Shown: positions 36,570-51,500 of the stretch, in pieces
Layout of the letters: each line of letters begins with the position of its first letter
Numbering within the stretch: the first letter of the stretch is position 1
Assembly (NCBI RefSeq): GCF_040115645.1
Contig: NC_089562.1
Span: forward strand, 2,728,001 to 2,792,000
DNA from: Euwallacea fornicatus
Lineage: Eukaryota > Arthropoda > Insecta > Coleoptera > Curculionidae
DNA length: 64,000 bases
Direction of reading: 5' to 3'
Notes under the pieces: model-generated
The model's database searches: none
Told to the model about the DNA's origin: nothing
The model's input: the letters and a program-made list of their open reading frames with translations, nothing else
Translations under genes and position numbers: made by a program

Positions 36570-39500
36570 ATGAGATTGAAGCTTCTGTTCAGCACTATTT
36601 TAGTGTTTATTCCTACAATACAAGCAAGTATTTTGATTTCCATACCTACCATTAGACACGTTCATTTAAGGCCAATATCGCGGAGTTCATTATCTCAAAC
36701 TCATCAGGCTATTGAAACGCAGCTGCTGTTCGAAAGGAAAACTTTTCTTTTCTTCCATAGCTCCTCGAAGAGTGTTGGATTAAACGGAAAGTCGTACCAA
36801 CGTGAATCAATCAGTGAGTCTCCGATATAGGAAGTCAAAAATGAAATTTTCTAGGGCTCAGGTTACACGCCTTAAATGATCTTTTAAGGTAGTTTTCCGC
36901 TTATTCCCTACAGGGTGGCTTTAAAACTTTGCCACTAATTGCCCAGCTTGATATTCGGCGTTTTAGTTCGGCTGCTAAATTTTTAAAAAATAATTTTTTA
37001 ATCTGAAATATGGTATTTGGGAGTGCCAGGGGCGACAAATAGGAGTCCGCCTACAACTTCTGTAACTTTTTCGTCACCTTGTTTTAAATCTTTTTCAAAA
37101 TACAATTTGCGTTTCACAATGTCTTTTACACAAAAAAACGCCTCGGAGGGCCGCAGTTTTACGAATATTTGCAGTTTCAGCAGTGATTCAAAGTTGCATT
37201 TAGTGTTAACTCTACGCAACAAACATAAAAATAATCATTATAAATTCACATTTATTACAAGTAGGCATCTTTTAAGTCAAAACCAATGACTTATCACTTC
37301 GAACGGAGCTTAATTTCTTCTTATACAAAGTGAACCTAGGCACCTTCTAATAGGCACTAATCAAATCCTAACACTAATTATCAGACGCTAGATAGAACAC
37401 GAAATGAATATTAACTCCAAATGATTCAAGACGAGAGGTACTGCAGGGCTTTTTTGAGTAAACCGTGCTGCGAAAGAAAATTTTTATAGTATCAAGTTTC
37501 ATACTGGGCGGGAAAAAGTTACCTTAAAGGGGGGCCGCAGTGCAAACGACGCCCTCTAGACAGTACGGTCTCACTGTCGCACGAACGCCGCATTTTCCTT
37601 AACCACCGTAATTACAAAAGAAATGGCAATTAAGCAAATCGAGTTTGAAGTCCTGAACTTCGAAAAGTGCCAATTTTCGAATTAAGGTAAGTCGGAGTAG
37701 TAGTAAACCTTTGACCAGGCCATTTAAAGACACCTTGTACAAGTAGATATGCAAACTGTGAGTTAACTCGAATGGCTGGATCACCGGAAATTTACAGTAG
37801 AAAACTGTAATGACGTGACCAATGGCTAATAATTTGATTGGACAACATTAGAAGTGCGCTAACCAATAATCTTTCGCTCTAAATAAAAGTGAGCAATTTC
37901 ATTGGTTTCGATACCGTCACAATTGTCAAATAGGAGCCAATGAACTGCAATCTTCGTGAGATGATTCGCGATTTTAGCTACCCAAGAGGACTTCGCGAAA
38001 CGTAAAAATTATTTAGAAAATTCAGTAATCTTTGACCCTAAATTAATCTTAAAATTTAGGTTTTTTCATGAGAATCTCACGCGAAGAACGCGCATTATTT
38101 ACTGCTGAAAAAGTCATAAGATTTCGTTTTGTCTAGTTCCAACCAGGAGAGATTAAATTCTACGAAATGAGAAAAAAAAGTAAACAATTTTACAGATTTT
38201 GATGACGTCTTTCCTCCATGTGTGTTTGTTATATGGCAATTTAGAACAAAGACCTAGAATTACTCGCTCGTTTAAGATTGAATTTTCCTCACAAGATGTA
38301 GCATTAACTTATGTTTCTCCGTTACCCGACGATTAATTTAAACTACCCTTTTCAGGCAGTCTGTAAAAAATGCGGAGAAGAAGAAGATATAATCCTAAAC
38401 TGCTACGGCAAGAGGTTTCGCTGTATCAATGAAACCAATTACTACCATTGCTCTGATTTCGGGCCTGTATCTCTCGCATTTTCGAGCCAAACGATACAAG
38501 TGTGCCCCATAGGGATGATTTGCAGTAGCGCTAACAAATATCAATGCGTGGCTCCGTCGGAAAGCAGTACTACCACAGAGTGTCCTCCTGAAGAGTCAGA
38601 TGTGACCACTACGCTGGGGTCCGTTTCCACTAGAGGAGTTAACTATACCACTGAAATAACTTTCACTGTCTCAACGCAGACTACGCCAGACAAAGAGGAC
38701 ACTAGCGGTAATAGTCCTACTGTATATTCTTCTAGTACTACTAGTTCTGGAAGTTCAAGCGGAACTAATTCCACAGAATCGAGTACCGAAAGTTCAAGTA
38801 GTTCTACCCCATCCGGTTCTTCGAAAGGAACCACTGAGGGTACGTCAAGCAACGTCACGCCATCTAAACCTAGTGAATCGAGTACTGAACCCACTGGAGG
38901 TGTAACCGGTACGGGTACCACCGAGCAAGAGACAACAACCAAATTAGGCACAGAAAGTACTCCAAGTGGTACTCCACCAGGCAATCAATCAGAATCCACT
39001 CCTAATGACGGATCCTCAAGCAGGACAACTACATCCGAATCAACCGAGTCCAGTACTGAATATACTTCTCGTGGTTCAAGTGAAATTACCCCAGGAGGTT
39101 CTTCTAGTAGTTCAGGCGGTACAGAACCCACAGAACCAACTACGCCAAGATCAAGTAGTTCCACCTCATCCGGTTCTTCGGAAGGAACCACGGAGGGAAC
39201 GACAAGCAACGTCACGCCATCTAAACCTAGTGAATCGAGTACTGAACCCACTGGAGGTGTAACCGGTACGGGTACCACCGAACAAGAGACAACAACCAAA
39301 TTAGGCACAGAAAGTACTCCAAGTGGTACTCCACCAGGCAATCAATCAGAATCCACACCTAATGACGGTTCCTCAAGCAGGACAACTACACCCGAATCAA
39401 CCGAGTCCAGTACTGAATATACTTCTCGTGGTTCAAGTGAAATTACCCCAGGAGGTTCTTCTAGTAGTTCAGGCGGTACAGAACCCACAGAACCAACTAC

Positions 39501-42500
39501 GCCAAGATCAAGTAGTTCCACCTCATCCGGTTCTTCGGAAGGAACCACGGAGGGAACGACAAGCAACGTCACGCCATCTAAACCTAGTGAATCGAGTACT
39601 GAACCCACTGGAGGTGTAACCGGTACGGGTACCACCGAACAAGAGACAACAACCAAATTAGGCACAGAAAGTACTCCAAGTGGTACTCCACCAGGCAATC
39701 AATCAGAATCCACTCCTAATGACGGATCCTCAAGCAGGACAACTACATCCGAATCAACCGAGTCCAGTACTGAATATACTTCTCGTGGTTCAAGTGAAAT
39801 TACCCCAGGAGGTTCTTCTAGTAGTTCAGGCGGTACAGAACCCACAGAACCAACTACGCCAAGATCAAGTAGTTCCACCTCATCCGGTTCTTCGGAAGGA
39901 ACCACGGAGGGAACGACAAGCAACGTCACGCCATCTAAACCTAGTGAATCGAGTACTGAACCCACTGGAGGTGTAACCGGTACGGGTACCACCGAACAAG
40001 AGACAACAACCAAATTAGGCACAGAAAGTACTCCAAGTGGTACTCCACCAGGCAATCAATCAGAATCCACACCTAATGACGGTTCCTCAAGCAGGACAAC
40101 TACACCCGAATCAACCGAGTCCAGTACTGAATATACTTCTCGTGGTTCAAGTGAAATTACCCCAGGAGGTTCTTCTAGTAGTTCAGGCGGTACAGAACCC
40201 ACAGAACCAACTACGCCAAGATCAAGTAGTTCCACCTCATCCGGTTCTTCGGAAGGAACCACGGAGGGAACGACAAGCAACGTCACGCCATCTAAACCTA
40301 GTGAATCGAGTACTGAACCCACTGGAGGTGTAACCGGTACGGGTACCACCGAACAAGAGACAACAACCAAATTAGGCACAGAAAGTACTCCAAGTGGTAC
40401 TCCACCAGGCAATCAATCAGAATCCACACCTAATGACGGTTCCTCAAGCAGGACAACTACACCCGAATCAACCGAGTCCAGTACTGAATATACTTCTCGT
40501 GGTTCAAGTGAAATTACCCCAGGAGGTTCTTCTAGTAGTTCAGGCGGTACAGAACCCACAGAACCAACTACGCCAAGATCAAGTAGTTCCACCTCATCCG
40601 GTTCTTCGGAAGGAACCACGGAGGGAACGACAAGCAACGTCACGCCATCTAAACCTAGTGAATCGAGTACTGAACCCACTGGAGGTGTAACCGGTACGGG
40701 TACCACCGAACAAGAGACAACAACCAAATTAGGCACAGAAAGTACTCCAAGTGGTACTCCACCAGGCAATCAATCAGAATCCACACCTAATGACGGTTCC
40801 TCAAGCAGGACAACTACACCCGAATCAACCGAGTCCAGTACTGAATATACTTCTCGTGGTTCAAGTGAAATTACCCCAGGAGGTTCTTCTAGTAGTTCAG
40901 GCGGTACAGAACCCACAGAACCAACTACGCCAAGATCAAGTAGTTCCACCTCATCCGGTTCTTCGGAAGGAACCACGGAGGGAACGACAAGCAACGTCAC
41001 GCCATCTAAACCTAGTGAATCGAGTACTGAACCCACTGGAGGTGTAACCGGTACGGGTACCACCGAACAAGAGACAACAACCAAATTAGGCACAGAAAGT
41101 ACTCCAAGTGGTACTCCACCAGGCAATCAATCAGAATCCACACCTAATGACGGTTCCTCAAGCAGGACAACTACACCCGAATCAACCGAGTCCAGTACTG
41201 AATATACTTCTCGTGGTTCAAGTGAAATTACCCCAGGAGGTTCTTCTAGTAGTTCAGGCGGTACAGAACCCACAGAACCAACTACGCCAAGATCAAGTAG
41301 TTCCACCTCATCCGGTTCTTCGGAAGGAACCACGGAGGGAACGACAAGCAACGTCACGCCATCTAAACCTAGTGAATCGAGTACTGAACCCACTGGAGGT
41401 GTAACCGGTACGGGTACCACCGAACAAGAGACAACAACCAAATTAGGCACAGAAAGTACTCCAAGTGGTACTCCACCAGGCAATCAATCAGAATCCACAC
41501 CTAATGACGGTTCCTCAAGCAGGACAACTACACCCGAATCAACCGAGTCCAGTACTGAATATACTTCTCGTGGTTCAAGTGAAATTACCCCAGGAGGTTC
41601 TTCTAGTAGTTCAGGCGGTACAGAACCCACAGAACCAACTACGCCAAGATCAAGTAGTTCCACCTCATCCAGTTCTTCGGAAGGAACCACGGAGGGAACG
41701 ACAAGCAACGTCACGCCATCTAAACCTAGTGAATCGAGTACTGAACCCACTGGAGGTGTAACCGGTACGGGTACCACCGAACAAGAGACAACAACCAAAT
41801 TAGGCACAGAAAGTACTCCAAGTGGTACTCCACCAGGCAATCAATCAGAATCCACACCTAATGACGGTTCCTCAAGCAGGACAACTACACCCGAATCAAC
41901 CGAGTCCAGTACTGAATATACTTCTCGTGGTTCAAGTGAAATTACCCCAGGAGGTTCTTCTAGTAGTTCAGGCGGTACAGAACCCACAGAACCAACTACG
42001 CCAAGATCAAGTAGTTCCACCTCATCCGGTTCTTCGGAAGGAACCACGGAGGGAACGACAAGCAACGTCACGCCATCTAAACCTAGTGAATCGAGTACTG
42101 AACCCACTGGAGGTGTAACCGGTACGGGTACCACCGAACAAGAGACAACAACCAAATTAGGCACAGAAAGTACTCCAAGTGGTACTCCACCAGGCAATCA
42201 ATCAGAATCCACATCTAATGACGGTTCCTCAAGCAGGACAACTACACCCGAATCAACCGAGTCCAGTACTGAATATACTTCTCGTGGTTCAAGTGAAATT
42301 ACCCCAGGAGGTTCTTCTAGTAGTTCAGGCGGTACAGAACCCACAGAACCAACTACGCCAAGATCAAGTAGTTCCACCTCATCCGGTTCTTCGGAAGGAA
42401 CCACGGAGGGAACGACAAGCAACGTCACGCCATCTAAACCTAGTGAATCGAGTACGGAACCCACTGGAGGTGTAACCGGTACGGGTACCACCGAGCAAGA

Positions 42501-45500
42501 GACAACAACCAAACTAGGCACAGAAAGTACTCCAAGTGGTACTCCACCAGGCAATCAATCAGAATCCACTCCTAATGACGGTTCCTCAAGCAGGACAACT
42601 ACACCCGAATCAACCGAGTCCAGTACCGAATATACTTCTCGTGGTTCAAGTGAAATTACCCCAGGAGGTTCTTCTAGTAGTTCAGGCGGTACAGAACCCA
42701 CAGAACCAACTACGCCAAGATCAAGTAGTTCCACCTCATCCGGTTCTTCGGAAGGAACCACTGAAGGTACGTCAAGCAACGTCACGCCATCTAAACCTAG
42801 TGAATCGAGTACTGAACCCACTGGAGGTGTAACCGGTACGGGTACCACCGAACAAGAGACAACAACCAAATTAGGCACAGAAAGTACTCCAAGTGGTACT
42901 CCACCAGGCAATCAATCAGAATCCACACCTAATGATGGTTCCTCAAGCAGAACAACTACGCCCGAATCAACTGAGTCCAGTACTGAATATACTTCTCGTG
43001 GTTCAAGTGAAATTACCCCAGAAGGTTCTTCTAGTAGTTCAGGCGGTACAGAACCCACAGAACCAACTACGCCAAGATCAAGTAGTTCCACCTCATCCGG
43101 TTCTTCGGAAGGAACCACGGAGGGAACGACAAGCAACGTCACGCCATCTAAACCTAGTGAATCGAGTACTGAACCCACTGGAGGTGTAACCGGTACGGGT
43201 ACCACCGAGCAAGAGACAACAACCAAAATAGGCACAGAAAGTACTCCAAGTGGTACTCCACCAGGCAATCAATCAGAATCCACTCCTAATGACGGTTCCT
43301 CAAGCAGGACAACTACACCCGAATCAACCGAGTCCAGTACTGAATATACTTCTCGTGGTTCAAGTGAAATTACCCCAGGAGGATCTTCTAGTAGTTCAGG
43401 CGGTACAGAACCCACAGAACCAACTACGCCAAGATCAAGTAGTTCCACCTCATCCGGTTCTTCGGAAGGAACCACGGAGGGAACGACAAGCAACGTCACG
43501 CCATCTAAACCTAGTGAATCGAGTACCGAACCCACTGGAGGTGTAACCGGTACGGGTACCACCGAGCAAGATACAACAACCAAATTAGGCACAGAAAGTA
43601 CTCCAAGTGGCACTCCACCAGGCAATCAATCAGAATCCACACCTAATGATGGTTCCTCAAGCAGGACAACTACACCCGAATCAACCGAGTCCAGTACCGA
43701 ATATACTTCTCGTGGTTCAAGTGAAATTACCCCAGGAGGTTCTTCTAGTAGTTCAGGCGGTACAGAACCCACAGAACCAACTACGCCAAGATCAAGTAGT
43801 TCCACCTCATCCGGTTCTTCGGAAGGAACCACGGAGGGAACGACAAGCAACGTCACGCCATCTAAACCTAGTGAATCGAGTACGGAACCCACTGGAGGTG
43901 TAACCGGTACGGGTACCACCGAGCAAGAGACAACAACCAAACTAGGCACAGAAAGTACTCCAAGTGGTACTCCACCAGCCAATCAATCAGAATCCACACC
44001 TAATGATGGTTCCTCAAGCAGGACAACTACACCCGAATCAACCGAGTCCAGTACCGAATATACTTCTCGTGGTTCAAGTGAAATTACCCCAGGAGGTTCT
44101 TCTAGTAGTTCAGACGGTACAGAACCCACAGAACCAACTACGCCAAGATCAAGTAGTTCCACCTCATCCGGTTCTTCGGAAGGAACCACTGAAGGTACGT
44201 CAAGCAACGTCACGCCATCTAAACCTAGTGAATCGAGTACTGAACCCACTGGAGGTGTAACCGGTACGGGTACCACCGAACAAGAGACAACAACCAAATT
44301 AGGCACAGAAAGTACTCCAAGTGGTACTCCACCAGGCAATCAATCAGAATCCACACCTAATGATGGTTCCTCAAGCAGGACAACTACACCCGAATCAACC
44401 GAGTCCAGTACCGAATATACTTCTCGTGGTTCAAGTGAAATTACCCCAGGAGGTTCTTCTAGTAGTTCAGACGGTACAGAACCCACAGAACCAACTACGC
44501 CAAGATCAAGTAGTTCCACCTCATCCGGTTCTTCGGAAGGAACCACGGAGGGAACGACAAGCAACGTCACGCCATCTAAACCTAGTGAATCGAGTACGGA
44601 ACCCACTGGAGGTGTAACCGGTACGGGTACCACCGAGCAAGATACAACAACCAAATTAGAAACAGAAAGTACTCCAAGTGGTACTCCAACAGGCAATCAA
44701 TCAGAATCCACACCTAATGATGGTTCCTCAAGCAGAACAACTACACCCGAATCAACCGAGTCCAGTACTGAATATACTTCTCGTGGTTCAAGTGAAATTA
44801 CCCCAGGAGGATCTTCTAGTAGTTCAGGAGGTACTGAACCCACAGAACCAACTACGCCAAGATCAAGTAGTTCCACCTCATCCGGTTCTTCGGAAGGAAC
44901 CACTGAGGGAACGTCAAGCAACGTCACGCCTTCTAAACCTAGTGAATCGAGTACTGAACCCACTGGAGGTGTAACCGGTACGGGTACCACCGAGCAAGAT
45001 ACAACAACCAAATTAGAAACAGAAAGTACTCCAAGTGGTACTCCAACAGGCAATCAATCAGAATCCACACCTAATGATGGTTCCTCAAGCAGAACAACTA
45101 CGCCCGAATCAACCGAGTCCAGTACTGAATATACTTCTCGTGGTTCAAGTGAAATTACCCCAGGAGGTTCTTCTAGTAGTTCAGGCGGTACAGAACCCAC
45201 AGAACCAACTACGCCAAGATCAAGTAGTTCCACCTCATCCGGTTCTTCGGAAGGAACCACGGAGGGAACGACAAGCAACGTCACGCCATCTAAACCTAGT
45301 GAATCGAGTACTGAACCCACTGGAGGTGTAACCGGTACGGGTACCACCGAGCAAGAGACAACAACCAAACTAGGCACAGAAAGTACTCCAAGTGGTACTC
45401 CACCAGGCAATCAATCAGAATCCACACCTAATGATGGTTCCTCAAGCAGGACAACTACACCCGAATCAACCGAGTCCAGTACCGAATATACTTCTCGTGG

Positions 45501-48500
45501 TTCAAGTGAAATTACCCCAGGAGGTTCTTCTAGTAGTTCAGGCGGTACAGAACCCACAGAACCAACTACGCCAAGATCAAGTAGTTCCACCTCATCCGGT
45601 TCTTCGGAAGGAACCACGGAGGGAACGACAAGCAACGTCACGCCATCTAAACCTAGTGAATCGAGTACGGAACCCACTGGAGGTGTAACCGGTACGGGTA
45701 CCACCGAGCAAGAGACAACAACCAAACTAGGCACAGAAAGTACTCCAAGTGGTACTCCACCAGCCAATCAATCAGAATCCACACCTAATGATGGTTCCTC
45801 AAGCAGGACAACTACACCCGAATCAACCGAGTCCAGTACCGAATATACTTCTCGTGGTTCAAGTGAAATTACCCCAGGAGGTTCTTCTAGTAGTTCAGAC
45901 GGTACAGAACCCACAGAACCAACTACGCCAAGATCAAGTAGTTCCACCTCATCCGGTTCTTCGGAAGGAACCACGGAGGGAACGACAAGCAACGTCACGC
46001 CATCTAAACCTAGTGAATCGAGTACTGAACCCACTGGAGGTGTAACCGGTACGGGTACCACCGAGCAAGAGACAACAACCAAACTAGGCACAGAAAGTAC
46101 TCCAAGTGGTACTCCACCAGGCAATCAATCAGAATCCACACCTAATGATGGTTCCTCAAGCAGAACAACTACACCCGAATCAACCGAGTCCAGTACTGAA
46201 TATACTTCTCGTGGTTCAAGTGAAATTACCCCAGGAGGTTCTTCTAGTAGTTCAGGAGGTACTGAACCCACAGAACCAACTACGCCAAGATCAAGTAGTT
46301 CCACTTCATCCGGTTCTTCGGAAGGAACCACTGAGGGAACGTCAAGCAACGTCACGCCTTCTAAACCTAGTGAATCGAGTACGGAACACACTGGAGGTGT
46401 AACCGGTACGGGTACCACCGAGCAAGAGACAACAACCAAACTTGGCACAGAAAGTACTCCAAGTGGTACTCCACCAGGCAATCAATCAGAATCCACTCCT
46501 AATGACGGTTCCTCAAGCAGGACAACTACACCCGAATCAACCGAGTCCAGTACCGAATATACTTCTCGTGGTTCAAGTGAAATTACCCCAGGAGGTTCTT
46601 CTAGTAGTTCAGGCGGTACAGAACCCACAGAACCAACTACGCCAAGATCAAGTAGTTCCACCTCATCCGGTTCTTCGGAAGGAACCACGGAGGGAACGAC
46701 AAGCAACGTCACGCCATCTAAACCTAGTGAATCGAGTACGGAACCCACTGGAGGTGTAACCGGTACGGGTACCACCGAGCAAGAGACAACAACCAAACTA
46801 GGCACAGAAAGTACTCCAAGTGGTACTCCACCAGCCAATCAATCAGAATCCACACCTAATGATGGTTCCTCAAGCAGGACAACTACACCCGAATCAACCG
46901 AGTCCAGTACCGAATATACTTCTCGTGGTTCAAGTGAAATTACCCCAGGAGGTTCTTCTAGTAGTTCAGACGGTACAGAACCCACAGAACCAACTACGCC
47001 AAGATCAAGTAGTTCCACCTCATCCGGTTCTTCGGAAGGAACCACGGAGGGAACGACAAGCAACGTCACGCCATCTAAACCTAGTGAATCGAGTACTGAA
47101 CCCACTGGAGGTGTAACCGGTACGGGTACCACCGAGCAAGAGACAACAACCAAACTAGGCACAGAAAGTACTCCAAGTGGTACTCCACCAGGCAATCAAT
47201 CAGAATCCACACCTAATGATGGTTCCTCAAGCAGAACAACTACACCCGAATCAACCGAGTCCAGTACTGAATATACTTCTCGTGGTTCAAGTGAAATTAC
47301 CCCAGGAGGTTCTTCTAGTAGTTCAGGCGGTACAGAACCCACAGAACCAACTACGCCAAGATCAAGTAGTTCCACCTCATCCGGTTCTTCGGAAGGAACC
47401 ACTGAAGGTACGTCAAGCAACGTCACGCCATCTAAACCTAGTGAATCGAGCACTGAACCCACTGGAGGTGTAACCGGTACGGGTACCACCGAGCAAGAGA
47501 CAACAACCAAATTAGGCACAGAAAGTACTCCAAGTGGTACTCCACCAGGCAATCAATCAGAATCCACACCTAATGATGGTTCCTCAAGCAGGACAACTAC
47601 ACCCGAATCAACAGAGTCCAGTACTGAATGTACTTCTCATAGTTCAAGTGAAATCACCCCAGGAGGTTCTTCTAGTAGTTCAGGCGGTACAGAACCCACA
47701 GGACCAACTACACCAACATCAAGTAGTTCCACCTCATCCGGTTCTTCGGAAGGAACCACTGAGGGAACGACAAGCAACATCACGCCATCTAAACCTAGTG
47801 AATCGAGTACTGAACCCACTGGAGGTGTAACCGGTACGGGTACCACCGAGCAAGATACAACAACCAAATTAGAAACAGAAAGTACTCCAAGTGGTACTCC
47901 AACAGGCAATCAATCAGAATCCACACCTAATGATGGTTCCTCAAGCAGAACAACTACACCCGAATCAACCGAGTCCAGTACTGAATATACTTCTCGTGGT
48001 TCAAGTGAAATTACCCCAGGAGGTTCTTCTAGTAGTTCAGGAGGTACTGAACCCACAGAACCAACTACGCCAAGATCAAGTAGTTCCACTTCATCCGGTT
48101 CTTCGGAAGGAACCACTGAGGGAACGTCAAGCAACGTCACGCCTTCTAAACCTAGTGAATCGAGTACTGAACCCACTGGAGGTGTAACCGGTACGGGTAC
48201 CACCGAGCAAGATACAACAACCAAATTAGGCACAGAAAGTACTCCAAGTGGTACTCCACCAGGCAATCAATCAGAATCCACACCTAATGATGGTTCCTCA
48301 AGCAGGACAACTACACCCGAATCAACCGAGTCCAGTACCGAATATACTTCTCGTGGTTCAAGTGAAATTACCCCAGGAGGTTCTTCTAGTAGTTCAGGCG
48401 GTACAGAACCCACAGAACCAACTACGCCAAGATCAAGTAGTTCCACCTCATCCGGTTCTTCGGAAGGAACCACGGAGGGAACGACAAGCAACGTCACGCC

Positions 48501-51500
48501 ATCTAAACCTAGTGAATCGAGTACCGAACCCACTGGAGGTGTAACCGGTACGGGTACCACCGAGCAAGATACAACAACCAAATTAGAAACAGAAAGTACT
48601 CCAAGTGGTACTCCAACAGGCAATCAATCAGAATCCACACCTAATGATGGTTCCTCAAGCAGAACAACTACGCCCGAATCAACTGAGTCCAGTACTGAAT
48701 ATACTTCTCGTGGTTCAAGTGAAATTACCCCAGGAGGTTCTTCTAGTAGTTCAGGCGGTACAGAACCCACAGAACCAACTACGCCAAGATCAAGTAGTTC
48801 CACCTCATCCGGTTCTTCGGAAGGAACCACTGAAGGTACGTCAAGCAACGTCACGCCATCTAAACCTAGTGAATCGAGTACGGAACCCACTGGAGGTGTA
48901 ACCGGTACGGGTACCACCGAGCAAGAGACAACAACCAAACTTGGCACAGAAAGTACTCCAAGTGGTACTCCACCAGGCAATCAATCAGAATCCACACCTA
49001 ATGACGGTTCCTCAAGCAGGACAACTACACCCGAATCAACCGAGTCCAGTACTGAATATACTTCTCGTGGTTCAAGTGAAATTACCCCAGGAGGTTCTTC
49101 TAGTAGTTCAGGCGGTACAGAACCCACAGAACCAACTACGCCAAGATCAAGTAGTTCCACCTCATCCGGTTCTTCGGAAGGAACCACGGAGGGAACGACA
49201 AGCAACGTCACGCCATCTAAACCTAGTGAATCGAGTACCGAACCCACTGGAGGTGTAACCGGTACGGGTACCACCGAGCAAGATACAACAACCAAATTAG
49301 GCACAGAAAGTACTCCAAGTGGCACTCCACCAGGCAATCAATCAGAATCCACACCTAATGATGGTTCCTCAAGCAGGACAACTACACCCGAATCAACCGA
49401 GTCCAGTACTGAATATACTTCTCGTGGTTCAAGTGAAATTACCCCAGGAGGTTCTTCTAGTAGTTCAGGAGGTACTGAACCCACAGAACCAACTACGCCA
49501 AGATCAAGTAGTTCCACTTCATCCGGTTCTTCGGAAGGAACCACTGAGGGAACGACAAGCAAAGTCACGCCATCTAAACCTAGTGAATCGAGCACCGAAC
49601 CCACTGGAGGTGTAACCGGTACGGGTACCACCGAGCAAGAGACAACAACCAAACTTGGCACAGAAAGTACTCCAAGTGGTACTCCACCAGGCAATCAATC
49701 AGAATCCACACCTAATGACGGTTCCTCAAGCAGGACAACTACACCCGAATCAACCGAGTCCAGTACTGAATATACTTCTCGTGGTTCAAGTGAAATTACC
49801 CCAGGAGGTTCTTCTAGTAGTTCAGGCGGTACAGAACCCACAGAACCAACTACGCCAAGATCAAGTAGTTCCACCTCATCCGGTTCTTCGGAAGGAACCA
49901 CGGAGGGAACGACAAGCAACGTCACGCCATCTAAACCTAGTGAATCGAGCACCGAACCCACTGGAGGTGTAACCGGTACGGGTACCACCGAGCAAGATAC
50001 AACAACCAAATTAGGCACAGAAAGTACTCCAAGTGGCACTCCACCAGGCAATCAATCAGAATCCACACCTAATGATGGTTCCTCAAGCAGGACAACTACA
50101 CCCGAATCAACCGAGTCCAGTACTGAATATACTTCTCGTGGTTCAAGTGAAATTACCCCAGGAGGTTCTTCTAGTAGTTCAGGAGGTACTGAACCCACAG
50201 AACCAACTACGCCAAGATCAAGTAGTTCCACTTCATCCGGTTCTTCGGAAGGAACCACTGAGGGAACGACAAGCAAAGTCACGCCATCTAAACCTAGTGA
50301 ATCGAGCACCGAACCCACTGGAGGTGTAACCGGTACGGGTACCACCGAGCAAGAGACAACAACCAAACTTGGCACAGAAAGTACTCCAAGTGGTACTCCA
50401 CCAGGCAATCAATCAGAATCCACACCTAATGACGGTTCCTCAAGCAGGACAACTACACCCGAATCAACCGAGTCCAGTACTGAATATACTTCTCGTGGTT
50501 CAAGTGAAATTACCCCAGGAGGTTCTTCTAGTAGTTCAGGCGGTACAGAACCCACAGAACCAACTACGCCAAGATCAAGTAGTTCCACCTCATCCGGTTC
50601 TTCGGAAGGAACCACGGAGGGAACGACAAGCAACGTCACGCCATCTAAACCTAGTGAATCAAGCACCGAACCCACTGGAGGTGTAACCGGTACGGGTACC
50701 ACCGAGCAAGATACAACAACCAAATTAGGCACAGAAAGTACTCCAAGTGGCACTCCACCAGGCAATCAATCAGAATCCACACCTAATGATGGTTCCTCAA
50801 GCAGGACAACTACACCCGAATCAACCGAGTCCAGTACTGAATATACTTCTCGTGGTTCAAGTGAAATTACCCCAGGAGGTTCTTCTAGTAGTTCAGGAGG
50901 TACTGAACCCACAGAACCAACTACGCCAAGATCAAGTAGTTCCACTTCATCCGGTTCTTCGGAAGGAACCACTGAGGGAACGACAAGCAAAGTCACGCCA
51001 TCTAAACCTAGTGAATCGAGCACCGAACCCACTGGAGGTGTAACCGGTACGGGTACCACCGAGCAAGAGACAACAACCAAATTAGGCACAGAAAGTACTC
51101 CAAGTGGTACTCCACCAGGCAATCAATCAGAATCCACACCTAATGATGGTTCCTCAAGCAGGACAACTACACCCGAATCAACCGAGTCCAGTACTGAATA
51201 TACTTCTCGTGGTTCAAGTGAAATTACCCCAGGAGGTTCTTCTAGTAGTTCAAGCGGTACAGAACCCTCAGAACCAACTACGCCAAGATCAAGTAGTTCC
51301 ACCTCATCCGGTTCTTCGGAAGGTACCACTGAGGGTACGTCAAGCAACGTCACGCCTTCTAAACCTAGTGAATCGAGCACCGAACCCACTGGAAGTGTAA
51401 CCGGTACGGGTACCACCGAGCAAGATACAACAACCAAACTAGGCACAGAAAGTACTCCAAGTGGTACTCCACCAGGCAATCAATCAGAATCCACACCTAA

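Noticed and set aside
38311..38358. ATG at 38311 as the mucin start codon
   Set aside because: It gives no signal peptide and is followed by a good acceptor (TTTTCAG) at 38355, so this stretch reads as intron. The upstream signal-peptide exon fits better.
38966..51400. Serial 98-aa plus-strand and 118-aa minus-strand open frames throughout the mucin array
   Set aside because: They recur every 357 bp because the coding unit is a multiple of three. The minus-strand ones begin with TTG, not ATG. They are shadows of the mucin frame.
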